From: UBA1124 sp963933095
Lineage (GTDB): Bacteria; Pseudomonadota; Gammaproteobacteria; Pseudomonadales; Cellvibrionaceae
Length of the DNA stretch: 37,739 nt
Direction: 5' to 3'
NCBI GenBank assembly: GCA_963933095.1
Contig: CAWVSV010000011.1
Location: 1-37,739 of the forward strand
Position numbers and translations under genes: made by a program. Below, one piece after another: positions 25,292-33,415 of the stretch. Position 1 is the stretch's first letter, and the number at the start of each line of letters is the position of its first letter. The notes beneath the pieces were generated by a model. The model saw only the letters and a list, made by a program, of their open reading frames with translations, was not told the origin of the DNA and ran no database searches.

Positions 25292-26839
25292 ATGCCCCGC
25301 CTCTATCAAACACTGTTTGGCGCAGGCTGGCGCGGCCATGGGCTGTCCTTAATTGCCGGCGCCCTGCTGCCCCTGGGGCTGGCGCCGTTCGATCTCTGGC
25401 CACTGGCACTTATGTCGGTCATATGGCTGGTGCTAGGGCTAGATAACCTTAACGGCAGGCAATGTATAGCCCGTAGCTACGCCTTTGGGCTCGGCATGTT
25501 TACTACCGGAGTGTCATGGGTGTACGTCAGTATTAACACCTTTGGCCAGGCGCCGATGTTATTGGCGGCACTGCTGACACTACTATTTGCAGCAGGTCTA
25601 GCGATTGTGTTCTGCCTGCCCTTTGGCTTGTTAGGTCGCTACTTTAAGCACAACGTTCTTGCTCTACCCTTCGCCCTACCGGCGCTGTGGTTGCTAGGCG
25701 AATGGCTGCGCAGCTGGTTCCTAACGGGCTTTCCTTGGCTCTATATCGGGTACAGTCAGCTGCAAACACCGCTGGCCGGCTACGCGCCAGTACTAGGCGT
25801 AATGGGTGTTGGTCTGATTGTACTGTTCAGTGCTTGCAGCTTGGCGCTACTATTAAAATGGCTCCTTCAAAGCCAGCGTCCCGCATTCACGCTCTCACTA
25901 CTCACTCTAAGCGCGGCGTGCTGGCTAGGTGGCATTGCGCTAAAGCAGGTAGAGTGGACTCAGGTTAAGGGTGATGCCATTAGCGTCGGCATGATTCAGC
26001 CCAATATCCCCCAGGCAAAAAAGTGGGATCCAGATTTTTATCAACTCACCGTCGAACGCTTTCGCCGCTTAAGCGAGCCCTTATGGCAGAACGATTGGCT
26101 GATTTGGCCCGAAGCGGCAATACCTAAACCTTATCACCGTGCCAGTGAAGTCCTCGATGAATTTCAACAGCGCGCGGCAGAAACGAACACAGGCCTAATA
26201 ACCGGTGTTCTTTATGATGACTATCGCCGCGATAACGGCAAGCTGAAAGTTACTTATTACAACGCCATGATTGGTATGGGGCGTGCGCAAGGTATCTACC
26301 ACAAAACTCAACTGGTGCCCTTTGGCGAATACCTGCCATTTGAAAGTCTACGCAGCCTGATTCACTTCTTCAATTTGCCAACCTCGATTATCAGCCCCTG
26401 GATCGGCAAGCAGCGCGGCATTCAAGTAGGTGCGACTATGGTAATGCCGTCAATCTGTTACGAGATTGCCTACCCCGCGTTAGTAGCCGAGGGGGCAGCC
26501 AAAGCCGATGTGTTGCTAACAGTAAGTAACGACGCCTGGTTTGGTAACTCCATTGCCCCTAACCAGCATATGCAAATAGCTCAGATGCGGGCCTTAGAAA
26601 CCGGTCGTTACCTGATTCGAGCCACCAACAATGGTCTCTCGGGCATAATAAATTCCAAGGGCGAAATTACCGTACTGGGTGCGCAGTTTGTACAGACATC
26701 AATAAAAGGGGAGGTTTACGCCACTAAAGGGCTAACCCCGTATGTGCGGTATGGCGATGTGCTGGGGCTAACTTTAGCCATTTTGATGCTGCTAGCCGCG
26801 GCAATAGTGGGCAGAGGCCTACTAGCTCGCCACCATTAA
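25292..26839 (+). CDS. lnt: Apolipoprotein N-acyltransferase
   Basis: Adds the third acyl chain to the N-terminal cysteine of lipoproteins in the inner membrane. Seen: six to seven hydrophobic helices in the first 215 residues, then a periplasmic nitrilase-like domain with the catalytic triad E274 (WPEAAIP), K338 (YHKTQLVPFGEYLPF) and C389 (MPSICYEIAYP), and a final helix near 490-510. Length 515 aa matches the family. The ATG directly follows the ybeX stop. Its 3' end overlaps the convergent gene at 26822 by 18 bp. This enzyme would process all the predicted lipoproteins in this window. Confidence 0.97.
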   Translation: MPRLYQTLFGAGWRGHGLSLIAGALLPLGLAPFDLWPLALMSVIWLVLGLDNLNGRQCIARSYAFGLGMFTTGVSWVYVSINTFGQAPMLLAALLTLLFAAGLAIVFCLPFGLLGRYFKHNVLALPFALPALWLLGEWLRSWFLTGFPWLYIGYSQLQTPLAGYAPVLGVMGVGLIVLFSACSLALLLKWLLQSQRPAFTLSLLTLSAACWLGGIALKQVEWTQVKGDAISVGMIQPNIPQAKKWDPDFYQLTVERFRRLSEPLWQNDWLIWPEAAIPKPYHRASEVLDEFQQRAAETNTGLITGVLYDDYRRDNGKLKVTYYNAMIGMGRAQGIYHKTQLVPFGEYLPFESLRSLIHFFNLPTSIISPWIGKQRGIQVGATMVMPSICYEIAYPALVAEGAAKADVLLTVSNDAWFGNSIAPNQHMQIAQMRALETGRYLIRATNNGLSGIINSKGEITVLGAQFVQTSIKGEVYATKGLTPYVRYGDVLGLTLAILMLLAAAIVGRGLLARHH

Positions 26840-27244
26840 ATTCTTGAGTTGGGCGTAACTAAAAGTAATTGGGGTAGCCTGCGTAAACAGCGACTTTAGC
26901 TCAAAGGTCTCTACAGGATTGGATATCATTGTAAAGGTGTAATCAAGCAACTCGTTCGCTTGCCAATTCAAGTCAAAACGACCAAACAGACTGCCACTTG
27001 CCGCTAAAAATACATGGCGATAAAAATAACTGTCGCTCTGTTCAAGGCCAAAGCGCTGGTTTAACTGAGCAATAAAAACCCCGCCATTGCGTGCAATAGA
27101 GCCGTTACCCGCATTGGCCTGATCACTCATAAAAACATGTGTCTGACCCTGGCGTTGAAACGCTTTTATATCTACCGATACCTTGCGACTATCACGATCC
27201 ATCAACTGCACCGCACTCATTTTCGGTATCAAATTCGCTTTCAT
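26822..27244 (-). CDS. Hypothetical protein, likely paralogue of the adjacent gene (member B)
   Basis: Function not recognised. 140 aa, no signal peptide or membrane segment, so probably cytosolic. It aligns without gaps over about 50 residues to the product of the gene just upstream (27262-27627); the shared frame is L-x2-R-x-S-x2-V, K, F, IAxN, F, QL, F and L, followed by a common RFD. The pair therefore seems to be an old tandem duplication. Its start is the ATG at 27242-27244, 17 bp after the stop of the upstream gene, suggesting one transcript. Its 3' end overlaps lnt by 18 bp on the other strand. Confidence 0.7.
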   Translation of the reverse strand: MKANLIPKMSAVQLMDRDSRKVSVDIKAFQRQGQTHVFMSDQANAGNGSIARNGGVFIAQLNQRFGLEQSDSYFYRHVFLAASGSLFGRFDLNWQANELLDYTFTMISNPVETFELKSLFTQATPITFSYAQLKNLMVAS

Positions 27245-27261
27245 GACTGCATGATCTCAGA

Positions 27262-27627
27262 TTAGGCGGCGTCTTTAGCTGACAGCACTTCCATTAAAGT
27301 GTTTATACGGCGTTCGGAAATCACCACCTGACTGCGCGACCTCATTGCAATACGGCCATACCAGTCAAAGCGCCAGTGCAATAACTCCAACGGTGAGTCC
27401 GCGCGATTACGCAGCTCAATCAAGTCAAATCGCTCCGTCTGTAAAGCAAAATGCTCAAGTAATTGACGGGCAAATAGCTCGGAATTCTTAGCGATTAAGC
27501 TTGAGGTTCTCGTTACCGGCGCGGCCACAAATATATAGTCTCGGGCACCAATATTTTCGTGCTTGACCTGTAATTCGACATCCTGACTAAGACGATTAAG
27601 CAACGTTAGTGTTTTAAAGTCTTTCAT
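27262..27627 (-). CDS. Hypothetical protein, likely paralogue of the adjacent gene (member A)
   Basis: Function not recognised. 121 aa, soluble, mixed alpha/beta: an N-terminal strand-rich part (TLTLLNRLSQDVELQVK), a YIFVAAP strand, a helix with FARQLLEHFAL, then LLHWRFDWYGRIAMRS. It resembles the following gene as described there. ATG at 27625-27627. It is the first gene of a two-gene minus-strand unit between lnt and the divergent YceI gene; neither neighbour suggests a role. Confidence 0.7.
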   Translation of the reverse strand: MKDFKTLTLLNRLSQDVELQVKHENIGARDYIFVAAPVTRTSSLIAKNSELFARQLLEHFALQTERFDLIELRNRADSPLELLHWRFDWYGRIAMRSRSQVVISERRINTLMEVLSAKDAA

Positions 27628-27867
27628 TCTGCATCCTCTGCCACAGCGTGTGTATTGCTTAAAATTTCGGCGTCCTACCGGAAGAGGCGCAGTTTAGCAC
27701 AGACAAATTCAGTGCCAAGAGTTTCGCCATATTCCTAGCAACTGCAGTAAAAAATGTAGAATGAAGTGACACATTCGTTACTATTTCGGGTGTTTTTACC
27801 TACATTTGGCTAGATAGCTATTAATATATGGGCTTGTCGCATCGTCAAATTACGATAAGATGAGTAG

Positions 27868-28491
27868 ATGACTATATGTATTCGCGGCGCTCCTATAGTG
27901 CTGATAGCGGCATTTTTTCTGCTCAGCTTAAACAGTTGCTCGCTACTTGCGCCGTCGGTAACGAGCGAGTTTAGCCAGCTACGAGCAGGGCAATACCGGC
28001 TCGACCCACAACATGCCAGCCTAGTCTTTAAGGTCAGCCATCTGGGGCTATCAACCTATGTCGGACGCTTTAATCGGTTTGATGCGAGTCTCGACTTTGA
28101 CCCTGCGACCATCGGCAGCGCAAAATTGCAGGCCAGCATTCGCACAGCCAGTATCGACAGTAACAATGCCAAATTGGATCAAACTTTGCGTGGCAGCAGC
28201 TGGCTAGATAGTAACAGTTTCCCCGAGGCAAGCTTTCACAGCACCAGCGTCACCGCAACCAGCTCAGGCTTCCATTTTAACGGCCATTTAACCCTGCATG
28301 GCGTCAGTCGCCCGATATTACTGCACGGAGAATTTCTCGGCGCCGCCGTCAATCGCCTCAACGGCCGTTACACTTTAGGCTTTCGAGCGAGCGGCAGTAT
28401 TAATCGCTCGGATTTTGGCATCGACAGCTACCTAGCTATGATTGGCGATAGAGTCACTTTAGAGATTGAGGCCGAATTTCTGCGGCAATAG
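27868..28491 (+). CDS. YceI-family lipoprotein
   Basis: YceI proteins are small periplasmic lipocalin-like beta barrels that bind long isoprenoid chains. Seen: signal peptide with lipobox LNSC (C24), then YRLDPQHASLVFKVSHLGLSTYVGRFNRFDASLDFDP, the ASIRTASIDS and FPEASFHSTSV motifs, LTLHGVSRPI and a final FGIDSYLAMIGDRVTLEIEAEF. Length 207 aa. It is a lipoprotein rather than a soluble YceI. ATG start with only a weak ribosome-binding site. It begins a run of envelope genes with the RoxA-like cytochrome and the DUF6279 lipoprotein. Confidence 0.9.
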   Translation: MTICIRGAPIVLIAAFFLLSLNSCSLLAPSVTSEFSQLRAGQYRLDPQHASLVFKVSHLGLSTYVGRFNRFDASLDFDPATIGSAKLQASIRTASIDSNNAKLDQTLRGSSWLDSNSFPEASFHSTSVTATSSGFHFNGHLTLHGVSRPILLHGEFLGAAVNRLNGRYTLGFRASGSINRSDFGIDSYLAMIGDRVTLEIEAEFLRQ

Positions 28492-28817
28492 AATCTGTCT
28501 GACATCAACAGCTACAATTACAGCATCAAATGCTCGCAAAATGTATTCATGGGTATTTAGCTTAACCACAACCAAGACAAACACTAATGGCTCATAGCTG
28601 TATTTCGTGTAACGATGTCATGAACAATGCATCGCGACTCCATTCGCTATAATTCAGGACCTGCCAGCAGCCGAGCAAGCCCATGTCGATTTAACTTCTA
28701 GCACTTCTAGACTGCAGGTCGCGGTACTTAAAAATTTTTGCGGCAGCAACATTGCCAAGCATTAATTCAAACCTCACAATAGCATTCTTTAAGAAACTTA
28801 TATTAGGGATGATAGCT
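28492..28817. other. Intergenic region between the YceI gene and the dihaem cytochrome gene
   Basis: About 326 bp with no supported gene. It must hold the promoter and leader of the cytochrome gene, but I cannot place a -35/-10 pair. No clear terminator follows the YceI gene. Confidence 0.4.
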
Positions 28818-30749
28818 ATGCTCGTCTTTGTGGCACCGCCCTCTCGCCTAAGCCGCTTCATTATTTGGCCCGCCATTCTTTTACTGGCAGTAGGTTGCTC
28901 ATATATAAGCCAGGGCGTAATGAACAGCGCTGATCGCAATGCCATCATCACGATCGATGATTATTTTGCCGATAGTAATAATAGCGTAGTGTATCTGCCG
29001 CAAAACTGGGACGCCACCGACAGCCTTTGGTTTTACAACACCACTCAGGGCTCCAATTTGATGCCACTGGATATTTTCCTACAGCTGGAGCAGGCAGATA
29101 GCTCTGAGCTGTTTCGCAGCGAAGCCAATATGCGCCGCTTTCGCTATTTGACTCAAAAGCCATCGCTGGATAACGAGTACGGCTTACCAGTGGGCTGGGT
29201 AAAAAACAGTTACCAAGATCGCGACTATATCGGCTTTACCTGTGCCGCCTGTCACACCGCACAAATTAATTATCAAGGCGTCGGCATTCGCATCGACGGA
29301 GCACCGACTCTGGCAGATATGGAAACCATGATGGTAGCTTTAGAAGCCGCTCTCAATGCAGCTGCCAACGATAAAAATAAATTTAACCGGCTGACAAATA
29401 ACCTTGTGCAAGCGCCTGCAATCTTGCGCACACGCCTGAACAGCGCCACCGCAGAGATCAGCACTTACAACCGCATTAATGCACCAACACATAAATCCGC
29501 TGCAGGTGATGTGCAGCAGGTGCACTATGGCTACGGTCGTCTTGATGCCTTTGGCGGTATTTATAACCGCGTCATGGCACACCTGACTCCAGACATCGAT
29601 AACTTCAATCCGGCCAATGCTCCCGTCAGCTATCCCTTCTTGTGGGACACGCCGCAACACGATTTCGTACAGTGGAACGGCGTTAGTGACAATGCCCACG
29701 CCGAAACCCTCAGCCGCAATACGGGCGAAGTGATCGGCGTATTTGCCGATTTTGACCTGCGCCGACACAAGGGTGACGCGGGCTATAGATCATCCGCCAA
29801 CACTCGCAACCAAGTACGGTTAAAACGACAAGTGAAAAGTCTGCAATCGCCGCTTTGGCAAGACGCCGCGGCTCTGGGTGTGCTGCCCGGAATCGACCAA
29901 TCTCTGGCGGCACATGGCAGAAAAGTGTTTGTCGACTACCAGTGCCATACCTGCCACGAGGCCATTGATCGCAGTGACAAAAATCGTCTAGTTATCGCTC
30001 AATTCAGCAGCCTAAATTTAATAGGTACCGACACTCAAATGGCCATGAATGCCCTTACCAACACAGGCAAGAGCGGCTTGTTTGAGGGGACAAAGATTAA
30101 CGAGCTAGACCCGAGCAAAGGTGACTTTGGCCCCAGTACGCCGGTGCTAACCGCCGTCACCAAAGCCACGATAGGAGTATTATTAGAACCTGATCACGAC
30201 AAAAACATACTCCATCGCTGGGTCGATCAAATTTATGATGGCCTGGGCGCTTTGGCCGACCAACCGATTAAAAATACTCAGCGCCACCTTGACTTTGAAA
30301 TTGTCGACAAAAATGATAGCCGCACACTGCTGGCCTACAAGGGCCGCCCCTTAAACGGTATCTGGGCCACTGCGCCCTACTTGCACAACGGTTCGGTCGC
30401 CAATCTCGACGAACTGTTTTTACCCAGTTGCAATGACGCAGAAATAACCAGCGGTAAAGCTTGCCGCGCCCAAACCTTTACTTTAGGTGCGCGCGAACTG
30501 GACCCTGTAAACGTCGGTTTTGTTCAGCCCGACAAGAATGACTACCCAACACTATTTACCTTCGACACCCGCCTACCTGGCAATTCCAACCAAGGGCATG
30601 AGTACACCTCGGGTATCACTCCGGTGATTGTTCGCGACGCCAGCGGCAAACCCATTAAGAATGCCGCCGGCAATTTTAAACTCGCCAAACTGCCGGTGAT
30701 AGGCACAGATGATCGCGCAGCGCTGGTAGAGTATTTGAAAACGCTGTGA
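28818..30749 (+). CDS. Dihaem c-type cytochrome, RoxA-like / MauG-CcpA superfamily
   Basis: A periplasmic or membrane-anchored dihaem cytochrome. Two haem motifs are seen, C142AAC145H and C376HTC379H. The C-terminal segment YKGRPLNGIWATAPYLHNGSV and the GNSNQGHEY motif are typical of the RoxA/RoxB rubber-oxygenase branch and of related dihaem peroxidase-like proteins. An N-terminal hydrophobic helix ends in a lipobox-like AVGC (C27). I chose ATG 28818 because AGGG lies 9 nt upstream; the frame is open to a TTG at 28752. About 643 aa, similar to RoxA. The true substrate (polyisoprene, peroxide or another hydrophobic molecule) is unknown. Confidence 0.82.
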   Translation: MLVFVAPPSRLSRFIIWPAILLLAVGCSYISQGVMNSADRNAIITIDDYFADSNNSVVYLPQNWDATDSLWFYNTTQGSNLMPLDIFLQLEQADSSELFRSEANMRRFRYLTQKPSLDNEYGLPVGWVKNSYQDRDYIGFTCAACHTAQINYQGVGIRIDGAPTLADMETMMVALEAALNAAANDKNKFNRLTNNLVQAPAILRTRLNSATAEISTYNRINAPTHKSAAGDVQQVHYGYGRLDAFGGIYNRVMAHLTPDIDNFNPANAPVSYPFLWDTPQHDFVQWNGVSDNAHAETLSRNTGEVIGVFADFDLRRHKGDAGYRSSANTRNQVRLKRQVKSLQSPLWQDAAALGVLPGIDQSLAAHGRKVFVDYQCHTCHEAIDRSDKNRLVIAQFSSLNLIGTDTQMAMNALTNTGKSGLFEGTKINELDPSKGDFGPSTPVLTAVTKATIGVLLEPDHDKNILHRWVDQIYDGLGALADQPIKNTQRHLDFEIVDKNDSRTLLAYKGRPLNGIWATAPYLHNGSVANLDELFLPSCNDAEITSGKACRAQTFTLGARELDPVNVGFVQPDKNDYPTLFTFDTRLPGNSNQGHEYTSGITPVIVRDASGKPIKNAAGNFKLAKLPVIGTDDRAALVEYLKTL

Positions 30750-30837
30750 GCGATAGCTTTCGGTAGTCAGAAATCTTACTGATCACCTAAGGCTGACTTA
30801 ATGGTCTACATTTAAAATAGCCACAAGAGGTTCCCCT

Positions 30838-31689
30838 TTGCGCGATAGCACGGCAAAATTTTGTCTTATAGTCTTGAGTTGCCTACTAATGAGCAGCTGC
30901 AGTCTGCGCTGGAGTTATAATCTTCTCGATTGGTTAGTGGCTTGGGAGGTCGATGAGTACGTCAGCCTCGACCGCCAGCAAAAAAAACAGCTACACAAAA
31001 GCGTCGACCAATTTCATCAGTGGCATCGGCAGACACAGCTGCCTCTTTACGCCGAATTTCTCGAGCAGCTGGAAACACAGTTACTAGCTCAAACGGCTGA
31101 CAGCGACACTTTGATGCAGTCGTTTGAGCAGGCCACTACCCTTTGGCAAGACTCCCTAGTTGAATTTACCGCCTTTGCACCGAGGTTATTTCGTGAGCTG
31201 AGCAATAAACAGATCGCCCAGCTAATTAAAAATACCACTATTGAAACCGAGGCGGCGGCGGAAAAACACATGGGCCGCAGCGAAGAGCAAGCCCGAGACA
31301 AAAAGCACCAGCACATGAATAAGCGCCTCAAGAAATGGCTCGGCAAATTAAATTCAGAACAAAAGCAGCTCATCGATCACTGGAGCATTGCGCTCAACAG
31401 CAATCAAAGGTTAATGGTGCAGGTTCGGCAAGAGTGGCAGACAAAATTCAACCTGACCTTAAGCAGCGGCCATAGCACCGAAGATTTCGAGCAGCGGGTA
31501 CAAACTCTACTGGTGTATCCAGAGAGACTTTGGAACGATGAATACCGTCACTCGGTCGAACATAATAAGCAGCTAACCATACAGCTAATTAGCGACATAA
31601 GTCACAGTTTAAATCGCCAACAAAAGCAAAAACTCAGAAAGATTTTGCGCGGTTATATTGACGACTTTAAGTACTTGGCCAACAATTAA
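30838..31689 (+). CDS. DUF6279 family lipoprotein
   Basis: A predicted lipoprotein of unknown function that fits the DUF6279 pattern: lipobox MSSC (C21), then LRWSYNLLDWLVAWEVDEYVSL-D, a DQFHQWHRQTQLPLYAEFLEQLE helix and long charged amphipathic helices to the end, with repeated W and Q/K-rich stretches. The TTG start at 30838 has AAGAGG 8 nt upstream. Length 283 aa. It is 88 bp after the cytochrome gene on the same strand, so the two may be co-expressed. Its stop overlaps the convergent GGDEF gene by 4 bp. Confidence 0.83.
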   Translation: MRDSTAKFCLIVLSCLLMSSCSLRWSYNLLDWLVAWEVDEYVSLDRQQKKQLHKSVDQFHQWHRQTQLPLYAEFLEQLETQLLAQTADSDTLMQSFEQATTLWQDSLVEFTAFAPRLFRELSNKQIAQLIKNTTIETEAAAEKHMGRSEEQARDKKHQHMNKRLKKWLGKLNSEQKQLIDHWSIALNSNQRLMVQVRQEWQTKFNLTLSSGHSTEDFEQRVQTLLVYPERLWNDEYRHSVEHNKQLTIQLISDISHSLNRQQKQKLRKILRGYIDDFKYLANN

Positions 31690-32612
31690 TCTGCCATACA
31701 GACTTTATTACGGCCGCTTTTTTTGGCCTGATAGAGCGCCTTGTCAGCAGCTTCAATCAAGCTAGCGCAATTAATGCCACGCCCCCAAGCGACCCCTGCA
31801 CTCAATGTTAGTATCTGCTGCGGGCTCTTAACATGGCTCAGCGCCATATCAAACACCGCTTGACGAGCGCGGTTAGCCACCGCCAGCGCGGCTTTATCGA
31901 CAGCGCTGGGGGTCAGCAGCAAAAATTCTTCGCCGCCATAACGGTAGAGCCTATCGGTGCTGCGCATACTAGTTTTAATCGCGGCTACCACACACTTTAA
32001 CGCTTCATCACCCATGGGGTGGCCATAATGATCGTTATAGAGTTTAAAATTATCGACGTCGAGCATAACTAAAGCAAACGGCTGATAACCGCGCCGCGAC
32101 TTAGCATCCAACAACGCCAACTCCATATCGAGTGCGCGTCGGTTACCAATGTGTAACACCGAGTCTTCTAGCGACAAAGCCTGCAGCTGTTCGTTAGCGC
32201 TTTCCAGCTCGCCCTGTCGGTCGAGTAATTTAACGTAGGCATCAGCCATATTGGTGTGAGTAACAAGGCCGACCAATTTACCATCGCCGTTAATCACTGG
32301 TAAATGGCGCAGCTTGCGCGAGCGCGACAACACTAACGCATCGAGTAAAGGTGTATTTTCGAGCACCGAAACCGGCTCAGCAGTCATCAATACCTGTACC
32401 GACAACAAACCGGCATCAGCATTGGGAGCTGATATTTGATCGGAAAATACCCGCAACAAATCGCGTTCAGTAATAATGCCAAGCACCACTGAGTTTTCTG
32501 TAATTAACACACATGAAGTACCCTGAGCCTGCATTTGTGCCAATACGTCAGACAAATTCGCAGTCGCTGGCAATAATGTTATTACCGTGGACATCAGTTC
32601 TTTAACAATCAC
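31686..32612 (-). CDS. Diguanylate cyclase with tandem CBS domains
   Basis: Predicted cytosolic enzyme making cyclic di-GMP from two GTP. Two CBS motifs (about 1-60 and 70-125), which usually sense adenosyl nucleotides, are joined by a short helical connector (about 128-150) to a GGDEF domain. The active-site motif is GGEEF at 226-230, the metal-binding aspartate lies in DVDNFK (185-190), and an inhibitory I-site RxxD is present at 217-220, five residues before GGEEF. It should therefore be catalytically competent and product-inhibited. 308 aa, ATG start. The pairing with a CBS sensor suggests control by energy state; this is inference. Confidence 0.93.
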   Translation of the reverse strand: MIVKELMSTVITLLPATANLSDVLAQMQAQGTSCVLITENSVVLGIITERDLLRVFSDQISAPNADAGLLSVQVLMTAEPVSVLENTPLLDALVLSRSRKLRHLPVINGDGKLVGLVTHTNMADAYVKLLDRQGELESANEQLQALSLEDSVLHIGNRRALDMELALLDAKSRRGYQPFALVMLDVDNFKLYNDHYGHPMGDEALKCVVAAIKTSMRSTDRLYRYGGEEFLLLTPSAVDKAALAVANRARQAVFDMALSHVKSPQQILTLSAGVAWGRGINCASLIEAADKALYQAKKSGRNKVCMAD

Positions 32613-32730
32613 CCGTATTTTTCCATCACCCTTCTCTTTGCAGAGTCAATTTTGCACTAAAATAGCCCTTAAAAACTAGAACAGAACTTAAAAATGGACT
32701 ACTACTGCTACCGTGAAGTACTGAATCCAA

Positions 32731-33198
32731 TCACTGTACTTGCAAAGACCGAGCGGCAAATACTTCACTGCCGCAGCCATGACAGGCCATTAGTGTTGTC
32801 GACTCATGCACGCTAAAACGCCCGCCGCAATTCGCACAGCAAAGCTCTTGCTCCACCGCCACCTCACCCACTAACAGTTGGCTAGCGTCGCGATGTATGC
32901 AGAAATCCAGCCGCAACCAGTCGACAACGGCCGGACTGGCCACACTGGCCAACCAGTTCTCAGCACGAAACTCGGCCTGCAGTAGCAATTCCTGTTTTAA
33001 CTCTTGCCAATAATGTTTAGCTGCTTCGGCATCTTCGACTAAGTAGGCATTGATCAGCAATGCCTCGCGACCCGCCAGTGCCTCAACATCTAACTCAAAT
33101 TTAACCAGCTCCTCAGTTTCTTGTATAGCACCTTCGCGCAGGGTTTCGCTAAAAGACTTTGCAGGCTTTGACTCGGCATGGTTTTGTGGCTCGCTCAT
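32731..33198 (-). CDS. Zinc-ribbon protein, DUF1451/YbeL-like
   Basis: A small cytosolic protein with a C-terminal zinc ribbon: two CxxC pairs, CANC and CHGC, about 18 residues apart near positions 120-140, after a GEVAVEQEL strand. The N-terminal two thirds are helical and acidic. This layout and its position divergent from leuS match YbeL of E. coli, though the N-terminal sequence differs, so the family call is moderate. 155 aa, ATG start. Function unknown. Confidence 0.75.
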   Translation of the reverse strand: MSEPQNHAESKPAKSFSETLREGAIQETEELVKFELDVEALAGREALLINAYLVEDAEAAKHYWQELKQELLLQAEFRAENWLASVASPAVVDWLRLDFCIHRDASQLLVGEVAVEQELCCANCGGRFSVHESTTLMACHGCGSEVFAARSLQVQ

Positions 33199-33415
33199 AG
33201 GGCATCCTTACGCTCTCGCGCTCTAAGTTTGTGACAGCTTTTGCTCTATGTCACATTACTGCTGATTTACACCGCATTCGTGCTCTATGAAAGTCGGCGC
33301 TGCTCACGATATAATCGACAACTTTATGCATTTACCAAATGTATTCACACATTTTCGCTCGCGCTGGAACCCCGGCGCTCAATGAGCCACTTTAAGTATA
33401 GGCCCTCTGAACAAG

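Noticed and set aside
33230..33255. CRP binding site
   Set aside because: CRP sites need TGTGA-N6-TCACA; here the half sites are separated by 16 bp.
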